A DNA stretch of 64,000 nt, from positions 57,816 through 121,815 of the forward strand of contig CAWEPQ010000021.1 of the NCBI GenBank assembly GCA_963811055.1. The letters are read 5' to 3'. Every line of letters starts with the position of its first letter. Position 1 is the first letter of the stretch. The DNA is from JACVRW01 sp963811055 (GTDB lineage: Bacteria; Actinomycetota; Thermoleophilia; Solirubrobacterales; Thermoleophilaceae). Shown piece after piece: positions 35,799 to 43,891 of the stretch. The notes beneath the pieces are model-generated. The model saw nothing but the letters and a program-made list of their open reading frames with translations, had not been told where the DNA came from and searched no databases. The position numbers were made by a program, and so were the translations under genes.

Positions 35799-37829
35799 GT
35801 GGATCCAGGCCGGTACCTGCTGGGCCTCGCGCTGTCCGCGGTCGCGCTCGGACCGATCGTGGCCGGCGCGCTCGCCGTACGCCGGCGCCTCCTGCCCGAC
35901 TGGACCGGCGCGCCGGCACGCGTGGCCGAGGCAGTGGTGTTCCTGGCGCTGGTCTGGGCGGTGGCGCAGCTGCTCGGGGTGGTGGGGCTGCTCGAGCGGC
36001 TGCCGCTCGTGATCGGGCTGGCTCTGGCCGGGATGGGGGCGAGGTGGGCGGCCGGCCGTGTGCCCGCGCCCGCCGCCGGGGAGCCGCCGCCGGCGCCGGA
36101 GCCCGCCCTGCTCGGCGCGGTGGTCGCGGCTGCCGCCGCCGCGCTCGTGCTCGCCCAGTGGGGGGTCCAGGTGGTGGAGGTGCTCGGCCAGGGGATGTCG
36201 AGCAGCGACACCCTCTCGTACCACGGCCCCGTGGCCGCGCGCTTCTTCCAGGAGGGCTCGATCACGTCGCTCGAGTTCGTCTACAGCGACCCGATCATCC
36301 CGTTCCTGCCGTTCAACTCCGAGCTGCTCCACGCCGTGGGGATGCTGCTGCTCGGCCGCGACGTGGCGTCACCGTTCCTCAACCTCGGGTGGCTCGGCCT
36401 GGCGCTGCTCTCCGCCTGGTGCGTGGGGCGGCCCTACGGCCTCGGCCCCGCCAGCCTGATGGCCACCTGCCTGTTCCTGGCGTCGCCGGCGCTCGTGACC
36501 TCACAGGCCGGCTCGGCGGGCAACGACATCGTGGCCGGCGCGCTCATGCTCGCCGCCGCGGCGCTCCTCCTCAACGGGCGCTGGCGCTCGCAAGCCGTGG
36601 GGCTGGCCGGCGTGGCTGCGGGGCTGGCGCTGGCCGCCAAGGTCACGGCGATCGCGCCGGTGGCGGTGCTCACCATCGGGATCGTGCTGGCGGCGCCGCG
36701 CGTGACGCGGTGGCGGCTCGGCGCGATCTGGACCGCCGCCGTGGTGGTGGCGGGCGGGCTCTGGTACCTGCGCAACCTCATCCGTGTGGGCAACCCGTTC
36801 CCGGCTGTGGGGATCGACATCGGGCCGATCTCGCTTCCATCGCCGCCGCTGCCCGAGACCTTCACCGTGAGCAGCTACCTCACCGACGGAAGCATCTGGC
36901 GCGAGTTCTACCTGCCGGGCCTCAACACCGCGTTCGGCGAGGCCTGGTGGGCGCTGCTCGCGCTCGTGGCTGCCGGGATCGTGGTGGCGCTGGTGGCCGG
37001 CCGCCCGCTCGAGCGCGCCCTGGCCGCCGCCGCGCTCGCGGCCGTGGCCGCCTACCTCGTCACACCGCGCAGCGCCGACGGGCCTCGCGACGTGCCCTTC
37101 TTCTTCCAGTTCACGCTGCGCTACATGACGCCGGGGCTGCTGATCGCCCTGGCGCTGCTGCCGGTGGTCCGGCCGCTCGAGTGGGTGGCCCGGCAGTGGT
37201 GGTACTACGCGGCGCTGGGCGTCCTGCTGCTGGTGGTGCTGGACGACTCCGGGATCCGCACCGGGGACATGCGGCGGGTGGCCATCGCCGTCGCCTGCGC
37301 CGGGCTGGCCGTGCTGGTGCTGGCCGGACCGCGTCTGCTGCCGCGCTCAGCGCTGGGCGCGGGCCTGGCGGCGATGCTGGCCGTGGGGGTGGGGGCCGGC
37401 TACCTCGTGCAGCGCCACTACCTCGACGAGCGCTACCGCGACGACCCGCTCGCGTTCGCGCTCGACCTCACCGACACCCGCATCGCCGTGGTCGGGTTCG
37501 TGCGCACCTACCCGCTGTTCGGCAACGAGCTCTCGAACCGGGTGGAGCAGGTGGCGCGCCGCGGCCCGCACGGGGCCTTCCTGCCGATCCGCAGCTGCCG
37601 CGCGTGGCGCGCGGCGCTGGCCGCCGGGAACTACCGGTACGCCGTCACCAGCCCGCCGCTGCTGCCGTACTCGCCCGAGGGCGTGATCTTCGGCGCGGCG
37701 TTCGATCCCAAGCGCAGCCCCGAGGCGGCGTGGACGCGCACCGACCCCGCGGCCACCCCGGTGGTGCGGGACGGGCGGATCACGGTGTTCCGGCTGGATG
37801 GCGCGCCCGACCCCTCCGCATGCGCGTGA
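35799..37829 (+). CDS. Large GT-C-like membrane protein, twin of the gene at 16760 (copy 2)
   Basis: 676 residues, GTG start. Full-length paralog of the 674-residue protein at 16760: GRYLLGL start, RRRLLPDWTGAPAR, the loop SSSDTLSYHGPVAARFF, FNSELLHAVGML, GRPYGLGPAS, and an end with LSNRVEQVARRGPHG. Twelve or so helices and a C-terminal soluble part of about 120 residues. Predicted membrane glycosyltransferase with unknown substrates. It starts six bases after wecE, and its end overlaps the next gene by ten bases (ATGCGCGTGA). Confidence 0.75.
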   Translation: MDPGRYLLGLALSAVALGPIVAGALAVRRRLLPDWTGAPARVAEAVVFLALVWAVAQLLGVVGLLERLPLVIGLALAGMGARWAAGRVPAPAAGEPPPAPEPALLGAVVAAAAAALVLAQWGVQVVEVLGQGMSSSDTLSYHGPVAARFFQEGSITSLEFVYSDPIIPFLPFNSELLHAVGMLLLGRDVASPFLNLGWLGLALLSAWCVGRPYGLGPASLMATCLFLASPALVTSQAGSAGNDIVAGALMLAAAALLLNGRWRSQAVGLAGVAAGLALAAKVTAIAPVAVLTIGIVLAAPRVTRWRLGAIWTAAVVVAGGLWYLRNLIRVGNPFPAVGIDIGPISLPSPPLPETFTVSSYLTDGSIWREFYLPGLNTAFGEAWWALLALVAAGIVVALVAGRPLERALAAAALAAVAAYLVTPRSADGPRDVPFFFQFTLRYMTPGLLIALALLPVVRPLEWVARQWWYYAALGVLLLVVLDDSGIRTGDMRRVAIAVACAGLAVLVLAGPRLLPRSALGAGLAAMLAVGVGAGYLVQRHYLDERYRDDPLAFALDLTDTRIAVVGFVRTYPLFGNELSNRVEQVARRGPHGAFLPIRSCRAWRAALAAGNYRYAVTSPPLLPYSPEGVIFGAAFDPKRSPEAAWTRTDPAATPVVRDGRITVFRLDGAPDPSACA

Positions 37830-39481
37830 GCGCGAGCCCCGAGCGCCGCGTGCATGTGGCGCTGGCGGCGGCGTTCGCGGCCGCCGCCGCCGTGATCGTC
37901 TGGGCGGGACGCGGGCTCACCTTCCAGAGCGACGACTGGACCTTCATCCGCACCCGGCTGGACTCCGGCGTGGACGTCTATCTCGATCCCCACAACGAGC
38001 ACCTCTCCGCGGTCCCGGTGGCGGTCTACAAGCTGCTGTTCGCGACGGCCGGGCTCGACCACCACGGCGCCTACAGGATCGTCCTGTTGGCGGCCTTCCT
38101 CGCCTGCGCGGCGCTGGTCTTCGCGTACGGCCGCCCGCGGGTCGGGCCGGTGGCGGCGCTGCTCGCGGCGGTGCTCATCGTGTTTCTCGGCCAGGCCTGG
38201 GAGGTCCTGTTCGTCACGATCGGGATCGGCTACCTGGTCTCGCTGGCCGCGGGGATCGGAATGCTGCTGATGCTCGACAGGCGCACGCGCCTGGGCGACG
38301 CCTGCGCGGCCGGGCTGCTGGCCGTGGCGATCGCGAGCTCGAGCCTGGGCCTGCCGTTCGCGCTCGGGGCTCTCGTGGAGCTGGTCAGCGACTCGGACCG
38401 CAGGCGGCGGCTCCTGGTGGTGGCGGTGCCGCTCGCCCTCTACGCCGCATGGTTCCTGGCGTACCGCAACGCCCCCACGCGCGGGATCGATCTGGCCGAC
38501 GCCCCTGAGTTCCTCGCACAGGTGGCGGCGTCCGCCATGGGCGGGCTCACCGGCGTGGCGGTGGTGAGCGACCACCTGGACGGGACCCTCCACTGGCTCG
38601 TCACGGCGGAGCACCTGATCGCGCTCGCGGCGGTGGCGCTGCTCGTGCGCACGCTGGCGCGCGACGGGATCCGGCCACGCGCCGCGATGCTGATCACCAC
38701 GCTGGCCGCCTTCTGGCTGCTGCTCGCGGTGCTGCGGGCGGGCGGGAACGACGGCTTCGGGGGCACGGTGAGCCCCTACAGCAGCCGCTACGTGTACCCC
38801 GGCGCCGTGCTGATCGTTCTGATCGCGCTCGAGCTGGCTCGCGGTCGCGAGCCGCAGGGACGGGTGCTGACCGCGCTGGCGGCGGCGGTCGGCGCGGTGT
38901 GCGTGGCCAACGTCGTGTGGCTGGTGGTGAGCGCCAACGAGCTGCGCCGGCAGGCGGACCTCACGCGCGCCGACCTGGCCGCGATCGAGATCATGTCGGA
39001 CGAGGTGCGGCCGTCGTTCGTGCCCAGCGGCGACCCGCGCGACGGCAACGTCCAGGCCGCGTCGTACCTGAGCGCGGTGCGCCGGATCGGCAGCTCGCCC
39101 GCCTGGACCGCGGCCGAGCTGGCCGGCGCCCCGGAGCGGGCCAGGCTCACCGGTGACCGGACGCTGGTCCGCATCCAGGAGATCAGCTGGCTCGGGCCCA
39201 TACCCGCCGCACCGGGCCGCGGCTGCAGAGTGGTGCGCGCTGAGGGTGGATCGGCGGTGGAGGACCTCGAGCTGCCCGCCGGGGGCGTGTTCCTGCCTCG
39301 CGCGCCGCGGCAGCCCGTGGAGATCCGGTTGCGGCGCTTCGCCTCCGGCTACGGGACCGCTCCGTCCGGCGGCACGGAGCAGGCCGTGGCCATCCGTCCC
39401 TCGCTCGGGAGCGCTCCGGGCCCGCCGTGGCACGCCCGGCTGAGCTCCGGCGCGGCGTTCACGATCTGCGACGCGCCATGA
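37820..39481 (+). CDS. GT-C-like membrane glycosyltransferase
   Basis: 553 residues. Helix at 12-29, then a loop with FQSDDWTFIR (D38-D39) and DPHNEHLSAVP, followed by about ten helices to near 395 and a soluble end of about 150 residues. The Asp-Asp loop and a His/Glu stretch after the first helix fit GT-C enzymes. Close relatives in databases are usually annotated only as hypothetical membrane proteins, to my knowledge. ATG 37820 lies in the end of the previous gene, and the stop TGA overlaps the next ATG by four bases, so translation is coupled on both sides. Confidence 0.7.
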   Translation: MRVSASPERRVHVALAAAFAAAAAVIVWAGRGLTFQSDDWTFIRTRLDSGVDVYLDPHNEHLSAVPVAVYKLLFATAGLDHHGAYRIVLLAAFLACAALVFAYGRPRVGPVAALLAAVLIVFLGQAWEVLFVTIGIGYLVSLAAGIGMLLMLDRRTRLGDACAAGLLAVAIASSSLGLPFALGALVELVSDSDRRRRLLVVAVPLALYAAWFLAYRNAPTRGIDLADAPEFLAQVAASAMGGLTGVAVVSDHLDGTLHWLVTAEHLIALAAVALLVRTLARDGIRPRAAMLITTLAAFWLLLAVLRAGGNDGFGGTVSPYSSRYVYPGAVLIVLIALELARGREPQGRVLTALAAAVGAVCVANVVWLVVSANELRRQADLTRADLAAIEIMSDEVRPSFVPSGDPRDGNVQAASYLSAVRRIGSSPAWTAAELAGAPERARLTGDRTLVRIQEISWLGPIPAAPGRGCRVVRAEGGSAVEDLELPAGGVFLPRAPRQPVEIRLRRFASGYGTAPSGGTEQAVAIRPSLGSAPGPPWHARLSSGAAFTICDAP

Positions 39482-41307
39482 AGCGGCTCGCGGCCCGACT
39501 CGACTCCCTGCCGGCGCTCTGGCTCCAGGTCGGCGTGGTGGTCTTCCAGCTGGCGGCGCTGGTGCCGATGGCGATCGCCCGCAACATCGACGGCGACGAG
39601 GGCTACTACACGCTCGCCGCGTCGCTGGTGTCCGACGGCAAGCTGCCCTACCAGGACTTCTTCTACCCGCAGATGCCGCTGCTGCCGTTCGCCTACGGGC
39701 CCTGGACCGCGGTGTTCGGCGAGACCTGGTTCAGCGCCCGCTCGCTGTCGGTCATCTGCGCCGCCGCCACCGGGCTGCTGCTCTTCCGGCACGTGTCGGC
39801 GCGCTGGCGCTCGCAGGCGCTCGGCGTGCTGGCGGTGTCGCTCTACATCTCGTCGATGCTCGTGCTCGTGTGGATGTCGGTCGTCAAGACGTATCCGCTG
39901 TCCACGTTCATCCTGATCGCGGCCTTCGTGGCCGCCGACCGGCCCGACCTCGCGCAGACCCCCCGCCGCTGGCTCGTGGCGGGTCTGCTGTTCGGGCTCG
40001 CGCTCGACTCGCGCCTGCTGTTCGCGGCGGCGGTGCCGGTTTTCCTCTGGTACGCCTGGCGCGCGCTGCCCGGAGCGGCGGGGCGGCGCCTGGCCGTGGC
40101 GTGGGCCGGGGGAATGGTCGTGGGCCTGCTCCCGAGCATCGTGTTCTTCGCGCTCGACGCGCGGCGCTTCTGGTTCCACAACCTCGGCTACCACTCGGTG
40201 CGTAGCCCGGGCGGCCTGTTCGGCGACGTGGGCGACAAGCTCGACGTGGTCGGTGAGCTGCTGTCCGACAACCCGCAGTTCACGCTTCTTCTGCTGGCGG
40301 GCGTGCTCACGATCGTGGCCTGCCGCGTGCTGGGCCGGCGCGTGCCGCTGGCCTACCCGGTGGCGGCGATGCTCGGGCTGGCGAGCATCGCGCCCAACCC
40401 GCCGTTCGTGCAGGACTACTCCACGCTCGTGCCGTTCCTGGTGGTGGGGGCGGTGGAGCTGGTGGCGAGCCTGCCGGACCTGGCGCGCAAGCTCGGCCCC
40501 GACCGGCGCCTCGCCGCCCTGCGGACGGTGCTGCCGGCGGCGCTCGTGTTCTACCTCGCCGTGCCGCTGGTCGAGATCCCGCGCGCCGCGAACGGCGGCT
40601 ACCTCGGCGGCGGCGACTACATCGCCGACACGCTCCGCCCCAACACCGTCGAGGAGGTCACCCGGGCGATCGACGCGCACAGCCGCCCCGGCGACCGGGT
40701 GCTGGCCTTCTGGCCCGGCTACCTGTTCGGCTCCCACGCGGAGCCCGTGTCCGGGTTCGAGAACGACTTCGCCACCCAGGGCGTGCTCAACGCCGGCTAC
40801 TCCGACGCGAAGGCGCGCCGCTACCTGCTGGCCTCGCCCGGCTATCTGAACGACCTGATCCGGCGCCGGGGCGTTCCGCTGGTGGCGATCGGGCCGCTGG
40901 GCGACTGGACCAAGCGCCACAACTCGCAGCCGCTGATCCTGCGCAGCGGCTACCGCCCGGTGGACCACGTGGGCGTGACGGCGATCCTGGCCCGCGGCCG
41001 GCCCGGGCGTGAGGTGGCGCTCGAGCGCTGCCTGCGCGGCGCCGGGCTGCGACCGGCGCTGGCCCCGCGGGTGCGCGACGCCGCGCTCGTGTCCGTGCCG
41101 CTGCCCGGCGATGGGCGCGCCCAGGTGTTCATCTACCCGAGCGCCGAGCGGGCCCGCGGGGCCGTGCCGGAGGTCGAGCGCGTGCTGCGGCTGGACGCCG
41201 GCGCCGCTCGCGTGCACGGCAGCGCCGTGGTGGCCCTCATCGGCGACCCGCCGGCGGCCGGCGCACGGCTGGTCGAGCGCTGTGCGGACCGGACCGCCGG
41301 AGCCTGA
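39478..41307 (+). CDS. GT39/ArnT-like membrane glycosyltransferase with C-terminal extension
   Basis: 609 residues. Helix 15-34, then NIDGDEGYYT (D40-E41) and LPYQDFFYPQMPLLPF, the catalytic-loop pattern of PMT_2/ArnT-type enzymes. About 11 helices run to near 385. The soluble tail (390-609) includes RPGDRVLAFWPGY, typical of the family, then an extra 100 or so residues with ALERCLRGAGL and RVLRLDAGAARVHG that look like a small alpha/beta domain of unknown role. ATGA overlap with the preceding gene. A 20-base gap with its own -10 box separates it from the next gene. Confidence 0.82.
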   Translation: MKRLAARLDSLPALWLQVGVVVFQLAALVPMAIARNIDGDEGYYTLAASLVSDGKLPYQDFFYPQMPLLPFAYGPWTAVFGETWFSARSLSVICAAATGLLLFRHVSARWRSQALGVLAVSLYISSMLVLVWMSVVKTYPLSTFILIAAFVAADRPDLAQTPRRWLVAGLLFGLALDSRLLFAAAVPVFLWYAWRALPGAAGRRLAVAWAGGMVVGLLPSIVFFALDARRFWFHNLGYHSVRSPGGLFGDVGDKLDVVGELLSDNPQFTLLLLAGVLTIVACRVLGRRVPLAYPVAAMLGLASIAPNPPFVQDYSTLVPFLVVGAVELVASLPDLARKLGPDRRLAALRTVLPAALVFYLAVPLVEIPRAANGGYLGGGDYIADTLRPNTVEEVTRAIDAHSRPGDRVLAFWPGYLFGSHAEPVSGFENDFATQGVLNAGYSDAKARRYLLASPGYLNDLIRRRGVPLVAIGPLGDWTKRHNSQPLILRSGYRPVDHVGVTAILARGRPGREVALERCLRGAGLRPALAPRVRDAALVSVPLPGDGRAQVFIYPSAERARGAVPEVERVLRLDAGAARVHGSAVVALIGDPPAAGARLVERCADRTAGA

Positions 41308-41314
41308 GCGAGGC

Positions 41315-41320
41315 TAGGGT
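41315..41320 (+). promoter_or_regulatory. Probable -10 box (TAGGGT), leaderless ATG at 41328
   Basis: TAGGGT is followed by exactly seven bases and ATG 41328. It would be an internal promoter in the 32992-45519 gene run. Confidence 0.5.
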
Positions 41321-41327
41321 GAGTCGG

Positions 41328-42239
41328 ATGGCGGAACCGGCTGAAGCGGGGCTCTCGATCGTGGTGCCCACGCGCAACCGCGCGGCCAAGCTGCGCCGCT
41401 GCCTGGAGGCGCTCACCGCCCAGCGCGCCGACACTCCGGTTCAGATCGTGGTGGTGGACGACGGCTCCACCGATGCCACCCCCGAGGTGCTCGGGCGCTT
41501 CCCGGCCGTCGAGACGGTGCGCCGTACCGCGGGAGGCCGGGCCGCCGCGCGCAACCCGGCTGTCGAGCGCGCCACCGCGCCGCTGCTGCTGTTCGTGGAC
41601 GACGACGTGGTGGTCACCCCGGGGCTGCTCCAGCGCCACCTTGACCACCACCGCGCCCACCCGGAGGAGAACGAGGCCCTGATCGGGCTCGTCACGTGGG
41701 CTCCGGAGCTGCGCATCACGCCGCACATGCTCTGGCTCGAGGACGGCGGGCCGCTCTTCTCGTTCAACACGATCGACGACCCCGAGAACGTGGACTGGCG
41801 CCACTTCTGCACGGCAAACGTGTCGGTCAAGCGCTCGTTCCTGCCCTCCGCGCACCCGTTCGACGAGGACCTGAGGCGCTGCGTGGACATAGAGCTCGGC
41901 TACCGCCTGTCGCGCCGCGGGATGCGGCTGCGCTACGACGCCGGCGCCGTTGGCCACCACCTGCGGGTGGACACCCCGGCCAGCACCGAGGCGCGCATGG
42001 TGGAGGTGGGCAAGGCCATGAGGCGGGTGCACGCCAAGCATCCAGAGCTGACCGAGCCGCCGCCGCCGTTCACCGTGCTCAGCCACGTCAAGGCCGCGGC
42101 GGCCCGCCCCGCCGCGCCGCTGCTGAGGCGGCTCGGCGCGCCCGGTCTGGAGGAGCGCCTCTACAGCTACCGCGCTGCCCGCGGCTTCGCGCGCGGCTAC
42201 GCGGAGGCCGGCTCGGAGAACGGCGGAGCACCCGAGTGA
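41328..42239 (+). CDS. Family 2 glycosyltransferase
   Basis: 303 residues. SIVVPTRNR (10-18), VVVDDGSTDA (41-50) and FVDDDVVVTPG near 88 form the nucleotide/metal site. NTIDDPENVDWRHFCTANVSVKR and DEDLRRCVDIELGYRLSRRG are the acceptor-side blocks of GT2 enzymes acting on polyprenyl-linked or surface glycans. It has no membrane segment. ATG 41328 is preferred over GTG 41319 because the latter overlaps the TAGGGT box. Ends in GTGA shared with the next start. Confidence 0.86.
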   Translation: MAEPAEAGLSIVVPTRNRAAKLRRCLEALTAQRADTPVQIVVVDDGSTDATPEVLGRFPAVETVRRTAGGRAAARNPAVERATAPLLLFVDDDVVVTPGLLQRHLDHHRAHPEENEALIGLVTWAPELRITPHMLWLEDGGPLFSFNTIDDPENVDWRHFCTANVSVKRSFLPSAHPFDEDLRRCVDIELGYRLSRRGMRLRYDAGAVGHHLRVDTPASTEARMVEVGKAMRRVHAKHPELTEPPPPFTVLSHVKAAAARPAAPLLRRLGAPGLEERLYSYRAARGFARGYAEAGSENGGAPE

Positions 42240-43891
42240 GCGAGGCGCGCGGCTCGGCGCCCGGGACCGTCCGGGCGTCGCGGTTCAAGCTGGACAAGCT
42301 CGACGCCCTGCTGCTCGCGGCGTTCGCGGGGATGTCCGTGTGCATCCTGGCCGCCCTGGCCACGAGACCGCTCGCCATGACCGGAGCCGAGAGCGGCGTG
42401 GTGGCGGACCAGCTCCAGTACTTCGCCTGGATCCGCGAGGCCGGCCAGAGCGTGGTGATCCGCAACGTCTGGGACATCGACCCGGACGGGACCTCGTACT
42501 TCGTGCATCCCGGATTCCTGATCTCCGGCCTGCTCCACCAGCTTGGCCTGTCGATCCCGCTGGCCTACCTGATCCTTTGGAAGCCGGTGGCGGTGGCCAC
42601 GGTGTTCTTCGGCTTCCTCGCGTACGTGCGGCGCGCGCTGCCGCAGCGCGGCGCCCGTGCCGCTGCGCTCGCCATCGCGCTTTTCTACGTTTCCCCGCTC
42701 GCGGCCGGCATCGACCTGCTCTCGATCGGCGAGCTCGACTTTCGCAAGGAGCTCAGGTTCCTCAGCGGCGAGGTGTTCCCGGGGGTCTACGTCTGGGGCT
42801 ACCTCATGACGGCCATCGCGGTCGGCCTCGTGCCGATCGTCCTGCTCACAGCCGAGCGCGCGCGGGTGCCGGAACGGCGCGCCGCCGGCCGCGGCCGCGG
42901 CTGGTACGTGGCCTGGGCGTCCGCGGGCGCGCTGATGGTGTCGTGGCTCCAGCCCTGGCAGGGCGTGGCGCTGATCGCCACGGTGGGGGTCGTCGAGCTG
43001 CTCGAGCTGCGCGGGAAACGGGCGCGGCTGGGGGAGGTGCTGGCGCTGGCGGGTCCGCTGATAGCCGCCGCCGTCCTGCCGCTCCTCTACTACTGGATCC
43101 TCGAGCGGGTCGACCCGGCCTGGGAGATAGCCGGCCACGCCAACCGCAAGTTCGAGCTCGGCTGGCCGCCGTCGGTCTGGGCGATCGGGTTGCTCCCGCT
43201 GGCGATCCCGGCCGCCCTGGCGTACCGGCGCCGGCCGCGGGACTGGCAGGAGCTGGCACTGCGCGTGCTCCCGCTGATGATGGTGGGGGAGTACTTCCTG
43301 ATCAGCTGGAGCGGCCTCGGCACCTTCCCGTTCCACTCGCTCCAGGGCTTGTCCCTTCCGCTGGCGATCCTGGCGGTGGCGGGCGTGGCCGAGCTGCGGC
43401 CCGCGCAGTGGTGGGCCGCGAATGCGCGCTGGGTGGGAGCCGCCCTGGTGCTGCTGCTCGCGCTGGGCGTGGCCTCCCGCCTGAACCAGATCCGTATCGA
43501 GATCCACAAGGGCGGGCAGCCCTATCTGCTCGAGCCCGGAGAGCAGGCGGCCTTCGACTATCTCGAGCACCTCGACCGCGACGGCGGGGTGCTCGCTCCC
43601 ATCTACGCGGGGCTCATGGTGCCGTACCAGACCGGTCGCGAGACCTGGGTCGGGCAGATCAGCTGGACGCCGCACTACCACGACCGGGTGGACCGGGCGG
43701 AGGAGCTGTTCTCGGGCGAGCTCTCGAATGACCAGGCGGTGAGATTCGTGTCGCGCACGGGGGTTCGCTTCCTGTACGCCGACTGCCTTGACCGCGCCGA
43801 TCTGACGGCCGCGTTGCGTCCGTACCTGACGTCGGTCCGGCGGTTCGGATGCGCCACGGTCTACGAGCTCGACCGCGGAGCCCTGCCGTGA
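42236..43891 (+). CDS. Polytopic membrane protein of the DQxQYxAW family (copy 4)
   Basis: 551 residues from GTG 42236 (GTGA overlap with the GT2 stop). Same ordered blocks as the copies at 12644, 24584 and 27817: VADQLQYFAWIREAGQS near 60, FLSGEVFPGVYVWGYLMTAIAVG, LQPWQGVAL, FPFHSLQGLSLPLA, and the soluble end with GRETWVGQISWTPHY, FLYADC and FGCATVYEL. Position 2 of the His-x-x-Gln-Gly motif varies while His and Gly-Gln are kept. Probably a GT-C-type transferase working with the coupled GT2. Its stop overlaps the next start by four bases. Confidence 0.73.
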   Translation: MSEARGSAPGTVRASRFKLDKLDALLLAAFAGMSVCILAALATRPLAMTGAESGVVADQLQYFAWIREAGQSVVIRNVWDIDPDGTSYFVHPGFLISGLLHQLGLSIPLAYLILWKPVAVATVFFGFLAYVRRALPQRGARAAALAIALFYVSPLAAGIDLLSIGELDFRKELRFLSGEVFPGVYVWGYLMTAIAVGLVPIVLLTAERARVPERRAAGRGRGWYVAWASAGALMVSWLQPWQGVALIATVGVVELLELRGKRARLGEVLALAGPLIAAAVLPLLYYWILERVDPAWEIAGHANRKFELGWPPSVWAIGLLPLAIPAALAYRRRPRDWQELALRVLPLMMVGEYFLISWSGLGTFPFHSLQGLSLPLAILAVAGVAELRPAQWWAANARWVGAALVLLLALGVASRLNQIRIEIHKGGQPYLLEPGEQAAFDYLEHLDRDGGVLAPIYAGLMVPYQTGRETWVGQISWTPHYHDRVDRAEELFSGELSNDQAVRFVSRTGVRFLYADCLDRADLTAALRPYLTSVRRFGCATVYELDRGALP

